Shown here: positions 1-7,275 of the stretch, piece by piece | Numbering within the stretch: the first letter of the stretch is position 1 | Layout: each line of letters starts with the position of its first letter | Origin: a virus | Direction: 5' to 3' (one strand) | DNA length: 30,246 bases | Virus record (IMG/VR): IMGVR_UViG_3300019776_000309 | Location: 1-30,246 of that record | Notes under the pieces: model-generated | Seen by the model: the letters and a program-made list of their open reading frames with translations, nothing else | Database searches by the model: none | Told to the model about the DNA's origin: nothing | Translations under genes and position numbers: made by a program

Positions 1-2
1 AG

Positions 3-41
3 ATGCGGGCGGATCTGGCCGAGGCACAGCGCGAGCGATGA
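3..41 (+). CDS. 3' end of an upstream gene (partial)
   Basis: An open frame entering from the left edge reads MRADLAEAQRER and stops at the TGA at 39-41. That stop overlaps the ATG of the next gene (ATGA), the coupling seen throughout this region. Only about 12 residues are visible, charged and probably helical, so no function can be given. The true start lies outside the window. Confidence 0.5.
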   Translation: MRADLAEAQRER

Positions 42-223
42 CCCTTCCGGCCTCCGTCCGTGACTGGCCAACGTGGGCACGAGACGCGTACGAAGAAAGG
101 TCTGCGATCCTTGAGTACGACGCCCGACTTCCCCTGTCGGTGGCTGAGGCGGAAGCCGAGCGCATGGTGAGAGAACAGGCACAACGAAAGGAACCGAATG
201 CCCCCACCCGCCCCTCGCGTTAG
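38..223 (+). CDS. small helical phage protein, function unknown
   Basis: A 61-residue protein starting at an ATG that overlaps the previous stop by ATGA. It contains a motif of the type W-x4-RDAYEERSAILEYD followed by a helix rich in Ala and Glu. From memory, short phage proteins with a similar EER-A-I-x-EYD core often sit beside replication or DNA-binding genes, but I know no proven function. It overlaps the following zinc-ribbon gene by 26 nt. No membrane segment or signal peptide is visible. It is likely real because of the tight spacing and the recognisable core. Confidence 0.6.
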   Translation: MTLPASVRDWPTWARDAYEERSAILEYDARLPLSVAEAEAERMVREQAQRKEPNAPTRPSR

Positions 224-422
224 CTGCCCCGCGTGTGGTCATGCCGTCAGCCGTGTCATGCACGTCGAGTATCGCGGCGAAGGGCCAGCCGTCGAGATGT
301 GGCGACGGCGGCAGTGTGACGCCTGCCATGCGCGCTTCACCACACAAGGCACCGAACGAGTGGTGAGTGGCCCCACCATCTATCTGCGCGTGGATATTCT
401 TCCGCCTACCGCTTCGACCTGA
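198..422 (+). CDS. NrdR-like zinc-ribbon protein (stand-alone)
   Basis: A 74-residue protein with CPACGH at residues 10-15 and CDACHARFTT at about 40-49, preceded by WRRRQ. This spacing and the RRRxC-x2-C-x2-RFTT ending match the N-terminal zinc ribbon of the repressor NrdR, which binds NrdR boxes upstream of ribonucleotide reductase genes. The ATP-cone domain that senses nucleotides in NrdR (usually about 100 further residues) is absent, so this is the DNA-binding half only. AAGGA lies about 6 nt before the ATG. It may be a small phage regulator. The target is unknown, and an Ogr-like late activator is another possibility. Confidence 0.65.
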   Translation: MPPPAPRVSCPACGHAVSRVMHVEYRGEGPAVEMWRRRQCDACHARFTTQGTERVVSGPTIYLRVDILPPTAST

Positions 423-442
423 AAATAACCGCGATAGATCGC
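422..442 (+). promoter_or_regulatory. 21-bp repeated element, candidate phage promoter or operator (copy 1)
   Basis: The sequence is AAAATAACC followed directly by GCGATAGATCGC. The right part is a perfect inverted repeat, GCGAT-AG-ATCGC, and the left part is AT-rich in a GC-rich genome. It begins at the stop codon of the zinc-ribbon gene and lies in the 57-nt gap before the terminase genes. An identical copy at 11936-11956 precedes the capsid genes. No sigma70-like -35/-10 pair is evident, so it could serve a phage RNA polymerase, or be an operator or an activator site. Confidence 0.55.
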
Positions 443-479
443 ACCCACGATTTCGAGAAGGTGTGGCCTACTAGGGGCA

Positions 480-779
480 GTGGTGACCAAACCCACGCCC
501 ACCAAACAAGTGCCCGATACTGGACGACGCAAACCCCCCGCTGCCGGGAAGGGGCGTCCGAAAGGTGCCGTCAACAAGACGACGCGGGATAGTCGGGAGA
601 TGGCCACGAAGCTCGTGACCGATGCGGTCTACGTGGCGAACCTCCAATTGCGACTCCGTGAGGGCAAAGCGCCCCACATGGAGACGTTGCTCCACCATTA
701 CGCGTACGGGAAGCCGAAAGAGACACTCGACGGCACCGTGACCCATCTACACAAGGTGTACGGGTGGCAGGAGCAGTAG
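480..779 (+). CDS. terminase small subunit-like protein
   Basis: A 99-residue basic protein beginning at tandem GTG codons (480 and 483) after TAGGGGC. Residues 22-36 read GKGRPKGAVNKTTRD, a GRPKGxxNKTT leader typical of phage small-terminase-like DNA-binding proteins, followed by a helical segment. The C-terminal half contains HMETLLHHYAYGKPKE, also common in this group. Small terminase subunits recognise the packaging site and deliver DNA to the large subunit. The gene overlaps the large terminase gene directly, which supports the call. The exact start (first or second GTG) is uncertain. Confidence 0.65.
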   Translation: MVTKPTPTKQVPDTGRRKPPAAGKGRPKGAVNKTTRDSREMATKLVTDAVYVANLQLRLREGKAPHMETLLHHYAYGKPKETLDGTVTHLHKVYGWQEQ

Positions 780-2116
780 CCGTCGAACTCGTACGGCTCC
801 CTTACGCGCCGCGTCCCTTGCAGCGCGTGATTCATGCCGCGCTTGATGCGCACCGCTTTGCGGCGGTGGTCTGCCATCGGCGTTTCGGCAAAACCGTCCT
901 GGCGGTCAATCACCTGATTCGTGCGGCCATGCGCTGCGAAAAGGAGCGTCCACGCTTCGCGTACATCGCCCCGACGTACCGCATGGGCAAGGCCATCGCG
1001 TGGGACTACCTCAAACACTACTGCGCACCTGTTGACGGCGTGACCATCAACGAATCGGAACTGCGCGTAGACTTCCCGCTCAACGGCGCTCAGATTCGTA
1101 TTTATGGCGCGGATAACCCCGACGCGTTGCGCGGCATCTATCTTGATGGCTGCGTGCTAGACGAGTACGGGCTGATGGCCAGCAACCTCTTTTCGGAGGT
1201 GTTGCGTCCGCTCCTGGCCGACCGTAAAGGGTGGGCGCTCTTCGTGGGCACGCCCAACGGCAAGAATCAGTTTTACGACGTGGTGCAGACGGCCCAGCGT
1301 GAACCCGGCTGGTTTTATGCCGCGTACAAGGCCAGCGAAACACACCTAATCGACGCGCACGAGCTATCGGAAGCCCGCCGCGTCATGTCCGACGACGAGT
1401 ACGCGCAAGAGTTTGAATGCTCGTTTGAGGCGTCGGTCAAGGGCGCGATTTACGCCCGCGAGGTGGCGCTCGCCCGCGAGCAGGGACGCGTGGCCGTGGT
1501 ACCCCATGACCCCTCGCTGCTCGTCTCAACAGACCTGGACATCGGCGTCGATGACGCTATGTCGATCGTCTACAGCCAAGTCACATCGGCAGGCCAAGTG
1601 CGCGTCATTGATTACGACGAGGTGACCGGCAAGGGGCTGGACGAGTTTGCTCGTCTGGTGCGCAGCAAGCCGTATGTGTACGAAGCCCATTACGCGCCAC
1701 ACGATATTCAGGTGCGCGAATGGGGCGGTGGGGCACGAACGCGGCTGGACTTGGCGGCGTCGATGGGGCTGCACTTCAGCATCGCCCCGAAGGTCCAGAG
1801 CATTGCCGAGCGCATCTATGCGGCCCGGTCCATCTTCCCGCTGACGTGGTTTGACCAGCACAAGTGCGCACGACTGTTGGAGTGCCTCCAGCACTATCGC
1901 TGGAAGGAACGCACGGTAGACCCGACCGGCGCGGCGTTGCCTGTGCATGATTGGGCCAGCCACGGTGCCGATACCTTTGGCCAGCTCGCGTACCGCAATC
2001 CGCGCACCGCGAAGAAGGCGGAAGTACTGGCAGGCGTGGCTCTGCGTCGGGCGCAGCGTGATACCGATCCGTTCCGGTGGGATTCGACGCCGACCCGTAC
2101 GCGTGGCGGCTACTGA
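764..2116 (+). CDS. terminase large subunit (packaging ATPase/nuclease)
   Basis: A 450-residue TerL, the motor that pumps DNA into the prohead and cuts it. The ATPase half has a deviant Walker A, HRRFGKT (about 38-44), a Walker B, VLDEY (about 131-135), and a coupling motif, GTPNG (about 162-166). The RNase-H-like nuclease half has candidate acidic sites in STDLDIG (D257 region), HYAPHD (D314) and HDWASHGADTFGQ (395-407, D396 and D403). The GTG start overlaps the end of the small subunit gene. The length is normal for the family. This is the firmest anchor that the window is a tailed phage. Confidence 0.95.
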   Translation: MAGAVAVELVRLPYAPRPLQRVIHAALDAHRFAAVVCHRRFGKTVLAVNHLIRAAMRCEKERPRFAYIAPTYRMGKAIAWDYLKHYCAPVDGVTINESELRVDFPLNGAQIRIYGADNPDALRGIYLDGCVLDEYGLMASNLFSEVLRPLLADRKGWALFVGTPNGKNQFYDVVQTAQREPGWFYAAYKASETHLIDAHELSEARRVMSDDEYAQEFECSFEASVKGAIYAREVALAREQGRVAVVPHDPSLLVSTDLDIGVDDAMSIVYSQVTSAGQVRVIDYDEVTGKGLDEFARLVRSKPYVYEAHYAPHDIQVREWGGGARTRLDLAASMGLHFSIAPKVQSIAERIYAARSIFPLTWFDQHKCARLLECLQHYRWKERTVDPTGAALPVHDWASHGADTFGQLAYRNPRTAKKAEVLAGVALRRAQRDTDPFRWDSTPTRTRGGY

Positions 2117-2125
2117 AGGAGGTGA
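2116..2125 (+). promoter_or_regulatory. near-perfect Shine-Dalgarno sequence
   Basis: AAGGAGGTGA complements the 3' end of 16S rRNA over ten bases and lies about 7 nt (from GGAGG) before the ATG at 2130. It is the strongest ribosome site noticed in the window and heads the chain of coupled micro-ORFs leading into the portal gene. Confidence 0.7.
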
Positions 2126-2129
2126 GTGC

Positions 2130-2186
2130 ATGTCGAAGAAGATGACGACCAAGACGACCAAGAAGTCCGGCAAGCGAGGCTGCTAA
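2130..2186 (+). CDS. 18-residue basic micro-ORF
   Basis: Encodes MSKKMTTKTTKKSGKRGC, an 18-residue peptide with eight Lys/Arg. It follows a near-perfect Shine-Dalgarno and its stop (TAA) overlaps the next ATG as TAATG. It may be a real short basic peptide, for example nucleic-acid binding, or a translational leader that loads ribosomes for the portal gene. No family is recognised. The start is supported by the ribosome site, not by homology. Confidence 0.5.
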   Translation: MSKKMTTKTTKKSGKRGC

Positions 2187-2266
2187 TGGCGCAGACCTCT
2201 GCGATCTTTCCGGCTCTGTCCGACAACGTGAAGAAGACCACCCCCAAGCGAAAGCCCCGCCGCTAA
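2186..2266 (+). CDS. 26-residue basic micro-ORF
   Basis: Encodes a 26-residue peptide beginning MAQTSAIFPALSDN and ending in a Lys/Arg/Pro-rich tail (KRKPRR). It is joined by TAATG to the micro-ORF before it and by TAATG to the portal gene after it, so all three are probably translated by re-initiating ribosomes. No family is recognised. The cationic tail would allow DNA, RNA or terminase-portal contacts, but that is speculation. Confidence 0.5.
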   Translation: MAQTSAIFPALSDNVKKTTPKRKPRR

Positions 2267-4341
2267 TGTCCACAGCGCCTCGTTCTCCGTTCGACGTCCG
2301 TCTCAACGACGACGCCCGCAAAAAGCTCGCGATCTGGCTGTCGGACCAGATTCAGGATGGCCTGTCCGGTCGGGCGACGACGAATGAGGACGTGGCGTAC
2401 TGGTGGACGCTCTACGAGCAGGGGCGCATTCGTCGTGGCGACCGTGCCCCGTGGAAGGATGCAGCCGACCTCACCAGCTACATCGGGACCGAGAAGACCG
2501 ACGCCCTCCATGCGCGTTTGATGCGGACGGTGTTCGGCGTGGAGCCGGTGTACACCGTGGAAGGCTGGGGCGATGCGGCATCTCGCGCCCCGCTGGTCGA
2601 AGAGTTCCACCAGTGGAAAGTGGAAGAGGAACGCCTCCAGAGCGTGATTGACCGCTTGGCGCTGCAAGCTCTCGTCGAACCGCGTGGCCTGCTCGAAGTG
2701 GCGGAAGGCACCGACACCCGCACGGTGCGCAAGCAGATCAAAGCGAAACTCGCCATTCATCCGGAGACGGGTGGTCCGCTCATCAACGACGACGGCTCGC
2801 TGGCGATGGAGCGCGATAGCCGCGGGAACTTCATCGAATCGACCGACCCGAACGAACACGCCGCCGATACCGTCATAGACTCGCCGGAACTGGTCCGCAC
2901 GGGGCCGGTCTACCGTATCCTGCCGTACGCCGACTCGCTGATTCTGCCCGCCCATGCGCGAGATGCCGATGAAGTGCGGTGTTACGCCAAGCGGTTCTGG
3001 CGACGGATGGATCAACTCGAAGCCAAAGCCGACGCGGGGGTGTACGACGAAGACACCGTCGAGCGGATGCACGGAGTGAGCGACCGGGAAGGCAACGCGA
3101 GCCTCGACCGGGCGGGTGTGGCCGTCATGCCGACCGTGGACGGGCAGGCTGAGAAGGAACTGTGGGAAGGCATCATCCTGGTCGATCTCGAAGAACTGTA
3201 CGAGTCGCTGGGGATCGAGGCTCGTGTCGGCAAGGAACTGAAAGGCGAACGCTGGTACCTGTTCACGGTCCATCTGCCCACGCAGGGGCTGCTGCGCCTC
3301 CAGTTCGACGACATGGAGCGGCTCCGCTTCGTGCCGGTGATTCTGTTCCCCCGTGCCGACCGGGCGACGGAAGGCTATTCGCTCATCGGCCACAAGCTGA
3401 TCACGACCATCGAAGAGCACACGGCGTGGCGCAACATGGCCGCTGACCGTGGCGCGATGAAGAACGCGGCTCCGGTGAAGCGGATGCAGACGGCGCTATG
3501 GGATCCGCAGACCGACCCGTGGCGACCGGGTGCCGTGATTGACGTGCGCGACATGCGCGAAGTCGAGGCGATGGACGTGCCCGACGTGGCGCAGAGCGTG
3601 TTCGAGCACATCAACATGGCCGAACGCATTGCGGAACGCATCGCTGGCATCAACGACGTCGCGAGTGGTCAGGTGGCTTCGCAGAATCGCACCCTTGGCG
3701 AAGTCCAGATGGCGACGGAACAGAGTTTCGTCCGCATGGACCTTGTCGTGAAGCGGTTCCAAGAGGCGATGGAGGACTTGGCGCAGATTCGCCACGCCAT
3801 CTGGAAGCGCGTGTTAGCGGAACGTGGCGATGACGGTATCGACGCCCCGGCCTCACTGGTCAGCAATCTGGAAGGGCGCGGCGAGAGCATCGACAATGCC
3901 GCGATTCCCTCGCGCATCACCGCCGACATGCTCGACGGCGTGTTCCGGTTCAAGCCGCATGGCAGCGTGGAGAACGCGGACCCGAACCGCCAGCGTAACG
4001 ACTTGATGGGGATGCTTCAGGCGCTCCCAATGCTCTTGCAGGCGTTCCCGGCACTCGGTATGGCGTTCTCGTCCCCGATGGCCGCACGAGCGTTCGGGCG
4101 CGAGTTCTTGAAGGCGTTCAAGGTCAGGAACCAGCAGGCGATTCTCGGGTCGGTGAGCTTCGACATGCAGCAGCAGGCGCAACTCGACGCGCTGCCGATG
4201 GCTCCCGCGATTCCGCTCCCACCGCAGATGCCGATGGGTGGCCCGCCGCCGATGCCCGGTGGCCCGATGCCGCCGATGCCGCCCGAACCCATGCCCCCAC
4301 TCCCAGGAGGACCACAGGGCGGCTTCCCGCCCGCTGCATGA
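2266..4341 (+). CDS. portal protein (podovirus head-tail connector, P22-like)
   Basis: A 691-residue portal, the dodecameric ring through which DNA enters and leaves the head. The N-terminal region (about 60-100) contains APWKDAADLTSYIGTEKTDA and RTVFGVEP, typical of large podoviral portals in which RxPWKxAxD-type segments precede the clip and wing. Its size matches P22-type portals (about 700 residues) rather than siphophage portals (about 450-500). The last 45 or so residues are a Met/Pro/Gly tail (repeated PMPP and GGP). It lies directly after the terminase and overlaps the following methyltransferase by ATGA. Confidence 0.85.
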   Translation: MSTAPRSPFDVRLNDDARKKLAIWLSDQIQDGLSGRATTNEDVAYWWTLYEQGRIRRGDRAPWKDAADLTSYIGTEKTDALHARLMRTVFGVEPVYTVEGWGDAASRAPLVEEFHQWKVEEERLQSVIDRLALQALVEPRGLLEVAEGTDTRTVRKQIKAKLAIHPETGGPLINDDGSLAMERDSRGNFIESTDPNEHAADTVIDSPELVRTGPVYRILPYADSLILPAHARDADEVRCYAKRFWRRMDQLEAKADAGVYDEDTVERMHGVSDREGNASLDRAGVAVMPTVDGQAEKELWEGIILVDLEELYESLGIEARVGKELKGERWYLFTVHLPTQGLLRLQFDDMERLRFVPVILFPRADRATEGYSLIGHKLITTIEEHTAWRNMAADRGAMKNAAPVKRMQTALWDPQTDPWRPGAVIDVRDMREVEAMDVPDVAQSVFEHINMAERIAERIAGINDVASGQVASQNRTLGEVQMATEQSFVRMDLVVKRFQEAMEDLAQIRHAIWKRVLAERGDDGIDAPASLVSNLEGRGESIDNAAIPSRITADMLDGVFRFKPHGSVENADPNRQRNDLMGMLQALPMLLQAFPALGMAFSSPMAARAFGREFLKAFKVRNQQAILGSVSFDMQQQAQLDALPMAPAIPLPPQMPMGGPPPMPGGPMPPMPPEPMPPLPGGPQGGFPPAA

Positions 4342-4940
4342 CCCCATACAACCCGCACGGCGACCTGTGTCTCTCGATCTTTGCGGACGTGTACGCGACG
4401 GGCGCACTGGTCTTCCCTCCGAACGCCCGCGTGCTGGAAATTGGCTGCGCGGAAGCGGACTGGCAGACGCCCATGCTGGCGCTGCGGCCGGACCTCCAGA
4501 TTACCGGCGTCGATTGGCGCAAAGCCAAGCGCCCCGGAACCACGATTCAGGGCGACATCTTGACGCAGAACTTCGCGCCGGGGTCGTTCGATGTGGTGGT
4601 GGGCATCTCCAGCATCGAGCACATCGGACTGGGCCACTACGAGGCGGACCCGAAGTACCTCGACGGCGACGTGACGTGCATGGCCGACGTCGCGCAGTGG
4701 CTGGCCCCCGGTGGCTGGGCGTATCTCGACATCCCGTACAACGCGGCGGGCTACGAAGTCCTCAACACCGAAGCCCGCATCTACGACGACCGCGCCCTCG
4801 CCGAGCGTCTGACGCCGCTGGGACTGCGCGAGGCGGGCCGCTGGTATGCCGACCGCAGTGGGCGCTTCCTTGGTACCACGGCCCCAGAGCCGCGCCCCGC
4901 GCACAGCTTCGACTACGTGGCCCTGCTGCTGACCCGATGA
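4338..4940 (+). CDS. class I SAM-dependent methyltransferase
   Basis: A 200-residue Rossmann-fold methyltransferase. Motif I is VLEIGCAEADW (32-42), an acidic residue after strand 2 (GVDW, D59) would hold the SAM ribose, FDVVVGISSIEHIG (84-97) is motif IV, and LAPGGWAYLDIPY is the post-motif segment. It resembles small-molecule or sugar methyltransferases (methyltransferase 11/23-like) more than DNA methylases: there is no DPPY or PC motif. The gene sits between portal and chaperonin genes with ATGA overlaps at both ends. The substrate is unknown. It may work with the glycan genes downstream or modify virion proteins. Confidence 0.8.
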   Translation: MTPYNPHGDLCLSIFADVYATGALVFPPNARVLEIGCAEADWQTPMLALRPDLQITGVDWRKAKRPGTTIQGDILTQNFAPGSFDVVVGISSIEHIGLGHYEADPKYLDGDVTCMADVAQWLAPGGWAYLDIPYNAAGYEVLNTEARIYDDRALAERLTPLGLREAGRWYADRSGRFLGTTAPEPRPAHSFDYVALLLTR

Positions 4941-5206
4941 CCTACACCACCGAACAGATCGACGAACTGAAAGACCTCATCACGTCCCCCGGTTGGCGCT
5001 TGCTCTCGCAGTGGGCGACGAACGAGTACGGGCCGCTCGTGCTGTCCCGTGTGGCCAACGAAGAGGACGACACGAAGGCGCTGCTGCAACTGCGACAGGC
5101 GCGGGCGATTCAGGGCGCCGTCTCGGCGCTGCTGGAGTACCCCTCGCGCATCGTGTCCAAGTACACCGTGAACGACGCGCCGTCGCCGTCGAGAGGGGGG
5201 CTGTAA
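4937..5206 (+). CDS. small conserved-looking phage protein, function unknown
   Basis: An 89-residue protein starting MTYTTEQIDELKDLI, overlapping the previous gene by ATGA and the GroES-like gene by TAATG. It is mostly helical: a segment LLSQWATNEYGPLVLS is followed by the charged helix DDTKALLQLRQARAIQGAVSALLE. Short helical proteins of this type often lie between portal and scaffold in podovirus genomes, but I cannot name a function. The longer reading from 4238 is rejected because it runs through the methyltransferase. Confidence 0.7.
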   Translation: MTYTTEQIDELKDLITSPGWRLLSQWATNEYGPLVLSRVANEEDDTKALLQLRQARAIQGAVSALLEYPSRIVSKYTVNDAPSPSRGGL

Positions 5207-5469
5207 TGGGCTATCGACCGTTGGGAGATCGCCTCTTCGTGCAGCCTGACCCCGTCGTGACTGAGACGGCAGGCGGGCTGACGCTGGTCGAGGACTGGCC
5301 GCAGGAAACCTCCGGCACGGTGGTCAGTCTCGGAAGTTCCGTGCCTGACATTCAGGTCGGGGAGCGGGTGCTGTTCGCGCCGAGTGCGGGACAGGTCGTG
5401 GAAATCAATCAGGAGCGGCTCTTCATCCTGCGAGCGCGGGATGTGGTCGCGGTGGTGACGCATGAGTGA
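5206..5469 (+). CDS. GroES-like co-chaperonin
   Basis: An 87-residue protein matching the GroES fold along its length: RPLGDRLFV (4-12, compare the GroES start RPLxDRVxV), a shortened mobile loop ETAGGLTL (20-27, compare SAGGIVL, which binds GroEL), SGTVVSLG (36-43), VGERVLFAPSAG (51-62) and ERLFILRARDVVAVV (70-84). Co-chaperonins cap GroEL folding cages. Phages such as T4 (gp31) encode their own so that the host GroEL can fold the capsid protein. It lies between portal and scaffold genes, consistent with a role in head assembly. No GroEL is present in the window. It overlaps the scaffold gene by 8 nt. Confidence 0.85.
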   Translation: MGYRPLGDRLFVQPDPVVTETAGGLTLVEDWPQETSGTVVSLGSSVPDIQVGERVLFAPSAGQVVEINQERLFILRARDVVAVVTHE

Positions 5470-6325
5470 CGACGGACTGATGAATCTCGAAGACGACGCG
5501 CCGGTCACACCGGACCCCGCGCCGGTCCCCGAATCGCCCCAGGTGGAGGCGCAAGCCCCACCGGAGGAGGACGAACCCGAAGTCGTGGACATCGGCGGGC
5601 AGAAGGCCGTGCCGTACGCCGTCGTGAAGGAACTGCGCGAGAAGGTGCGCAATCTATCCGACAAGGCGGCGAAGGCCGACCAGTTGGAGGCGTGGCAGCG
5701 CGAGAACGAACCGGCGCTGCGCTTCCTCCAGAATAACAAGGATCTGCTGATCCAGCGGGCCGCGCCCGAACCGCAAGCGCCCGCCGCGCCCCAGCTTGAC
5801 CCGGACGCCCGCGAAGCCGCGCTGCTGATGGACTTCTACAAGCCGGACGGGACGCCCGACGACGAGCGCGGGGCTAAGTGGCTGGCGCTCCAGGAGAAGC
5901 GGGCCTCACGCATCGCGGACCAACATCTCGCCCCGATCCGGCAGCGGACGCAGCAGGAACAAGCCAGCGTGAACTACCAGATGGCGCGACAGGTGAAGGA
6001 CAGCAACGGCAACACGCCGTCTGAAGCGTCCCTGCGGGCGATCTGGAGCCAGATGCCGCCGGAACTGGTCGCCGACCAGAGTGTCGCGGGTGTCCTCGCC
6101 ACGTTGGCGCTTGGCCTCGACCAGTTGAACGGCGCGAAGAAGCCGACCATCGCAGCGCCACCCCCTGCGCTCGTCACGGAGTCGTCTGGAGGCCATCCGC
6201 GCACGCGTCCGACGCTGAGTGCTTTGGAAGAACGGATTGCCTCTGAGCGCGGCGTGAGCGCGACCAAGTGGCAGGAACAGACGCGCGGCTATACGCCCGG
6301 ACGGGCGATGTCGCTGGAGGACTAA
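5462..6325 (+). CDS. head scaffolding protein
   Basis: A 287-residue acidic protein. Residues 1-45 are rich in Asp, Glu, Pro and Ala (DDAPVTPDPAPVPES, PPEEDEPE), about 55-90 form a likely coiled coil (VVKELREKVRNLSDKAAK), and the rest is helical and charged with little hydrophobic core. This composition and the position between portal and capsid genes are typical of scaffolding proteins that template prohead assembly and are later lost. The start ATG overlaps the GroES-like gene. No catalytic motif is seen, so the assignment rests on composition and synteny. Confidence 0.7.
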   Translation: MSDDGLMNLEDDAPVTPDPAPVPESPQVEAQAPPEEDEPEVVDIGGQKAVPYAVVKELREKVRNLSDKAAKADQLEAWQRENEPALRFLQNNKDLLIQRAAPEPQAPAAPQLDPDAREAALLMDFYKPDGTPDDERGAKWLALQEKRASRIADQHLAPIRQRTQQEQASVNYQMARQVKDSNGNTPSEASLRAIWSQMPPELVADQSVAGVLATLALGLDQLNGAKKPTIAAPPPALVTESSGGHPRTRPTLSALEERIASERGVSATKWQEQTRGYTPGRAMSLED

Positions 6326-6868
6326 ATGGCACGTTCGAAGAAGGAACTCGACCCGACCGACGCGGCGACGACGCCGACCGTGACGCCCGACCGCATCAAG
6401 ATCTTCGAGCGCCGCCTCCAGAATCCCAACGGGCAGTCCACTGCGCCGATTGACCTCCGCGATCCGTCGCTGGTCTGCCGGTGGGTGAACGCGGCGATCT
6501 CGTCGGACAAGGTGTGGCGGGCCAAGAACGCAGGATGGGTACCAGTGCGACCGGAAGACCTTGCGGACCCCGACCAGGTGGGCGGCTACGTGAAGTCACC
6601 GGACGGCTTCGTGACGCGTGGTGACCGGGGGCAGGAGCTCCTGATGTCAATGCCGCGTGTGTGGCGCGACAAGATCGCCCTCGCCAAAGCTAAAGAGAAC
6701 ATGAAGAACATGGGCGACCCGACTGCGACGAAGAACGACGTCGTGGCGGCAGCGGCCGACAAACTCGGGGATCAGGCGGCAGACTACCTGAACCGCAAGC
6801 TGAACGTCGTGGGGGCCGTCCGTGACCAGCACGAGATGATCCACCGTGACGCCAACGTGGTCGAGTGA
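6326..6868 (+). CDS. phage protein of unknown function (head region)
   Basis: A 180-residue protein starting immediately after the scaffold stop. It has a Thr/Pro-rich N-terminus, then PIDLRDPSLVCRWVN (about 42-56), KVWRAKNAGWVPV (about 61-73) and a C-terminal basic helix (KIALAKAKENMKNM). Phage proteins with a comparable RWVN...GWVPV pattern lie near head genes, which suggests a virion or assembly role, but I know no tested function. It overlaps the nucleotidyltransferase start as GTGA, linking head genes and the glycan module in one operon. Confidence 0.65.
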   Translation: MARSKKELDPTDAATTPTVTPDRIKIFERRLQNPNGQSTAPIDLRDPSLVCRWVNAAISSDKVWRAKNAGWVPVRPEDLADPDQVGGYVKSPDGFVTRGDRGQELLMSMPRVWRDKIALAKAKENMKNMGDPTATKNDVVAAAADKLGDQAADYLNRKLNVVGAVRDQHEMIHRDANVVE

Positions 6869-7275
6869 TTCTCTGCTCGGGCGCGTTCGACGGGCTGCAT
6901 AGCGGGCACGTCGCGTACCTCAGGGCGGCGAAAGCACTGGACCCGTCCCAACCGCTGTACGTCGCGATTGCGCCTGATGCCTACATCGCGTCGGCCAAGC
7001 ATCGGCCGGCACGGTGGACGCAGGCGCAGCGGGCGGCAGTGGTGGACGCCTTGCGGGATGTCGCCGCCGTCGTCGTGCAGACGGAGCCGAGTGTCGCTGC
7101 CACCGTGCGGCAACTACGCCCGTCGATGCTCGTGAAAGGCATCGACTGGCTCGACCGCATCCCGCCCGATGTCGCGGCGGCGTGTGTCGAGAGCGGCACC
7201 GCGCTGGCCTTTGTCGATACCGACCACACCCATTGTTCGGAGGCGTTTTGGCAGGATCTCGGACGCTCCCTGTAG
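6865..7275 (+). CDS. HldE/TagD-type nucleotidyltransferase
   Basis: A 136-residue cytidylyltransferase-fold protein. GAFDGLHSGHVAYLRAAK (6-23) carries the HxGH nucleotide-binding motif (HSGH, 12-15), and MLVKGIDW (88-95) matches the LVKGGDY segment of the C-terminal domain of HldE (RfaE), which makes ADP-heptose. TagD-like CTP:glycerol-3-phosphate enzymes share the fold. It would activate a sugar phosphate or polyol phosphate with a nucleotide. The length fits a stand-alone domain. The GTG start overlaps the previous stop. It is the first gene of the glycan module, and its exact substrate and nucleotide cannot be read from sequence. Confidence 0.8.
   Translation: MILCSGAFDGLHSGHVAYLRAAKALDPSQPLYVAIAPDAYIASAKHRPARWTQAQRAAVVDALRDVAAVVVQTEPSVAATVRQLRPSMLVKGIDWLDRIPPDVAAACVESGTALAFVDTDHTHCSEAFWQDLGRSL

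Noticed and set aside
2263-3420. Long minus-strand open frame (385 codons) opposite the portal gene
   Set aside because: It is fully covered by the portal gene, has no recognisable domain, and such frames are expected opposite GC-rich coding DNA.
4238-5206. Single 322-codon reading across portal end and methyltransferase
   Set aside because: Its first 230 codons are out of frame with two clear genes. Only the part from ATG 4937 is taken as real.
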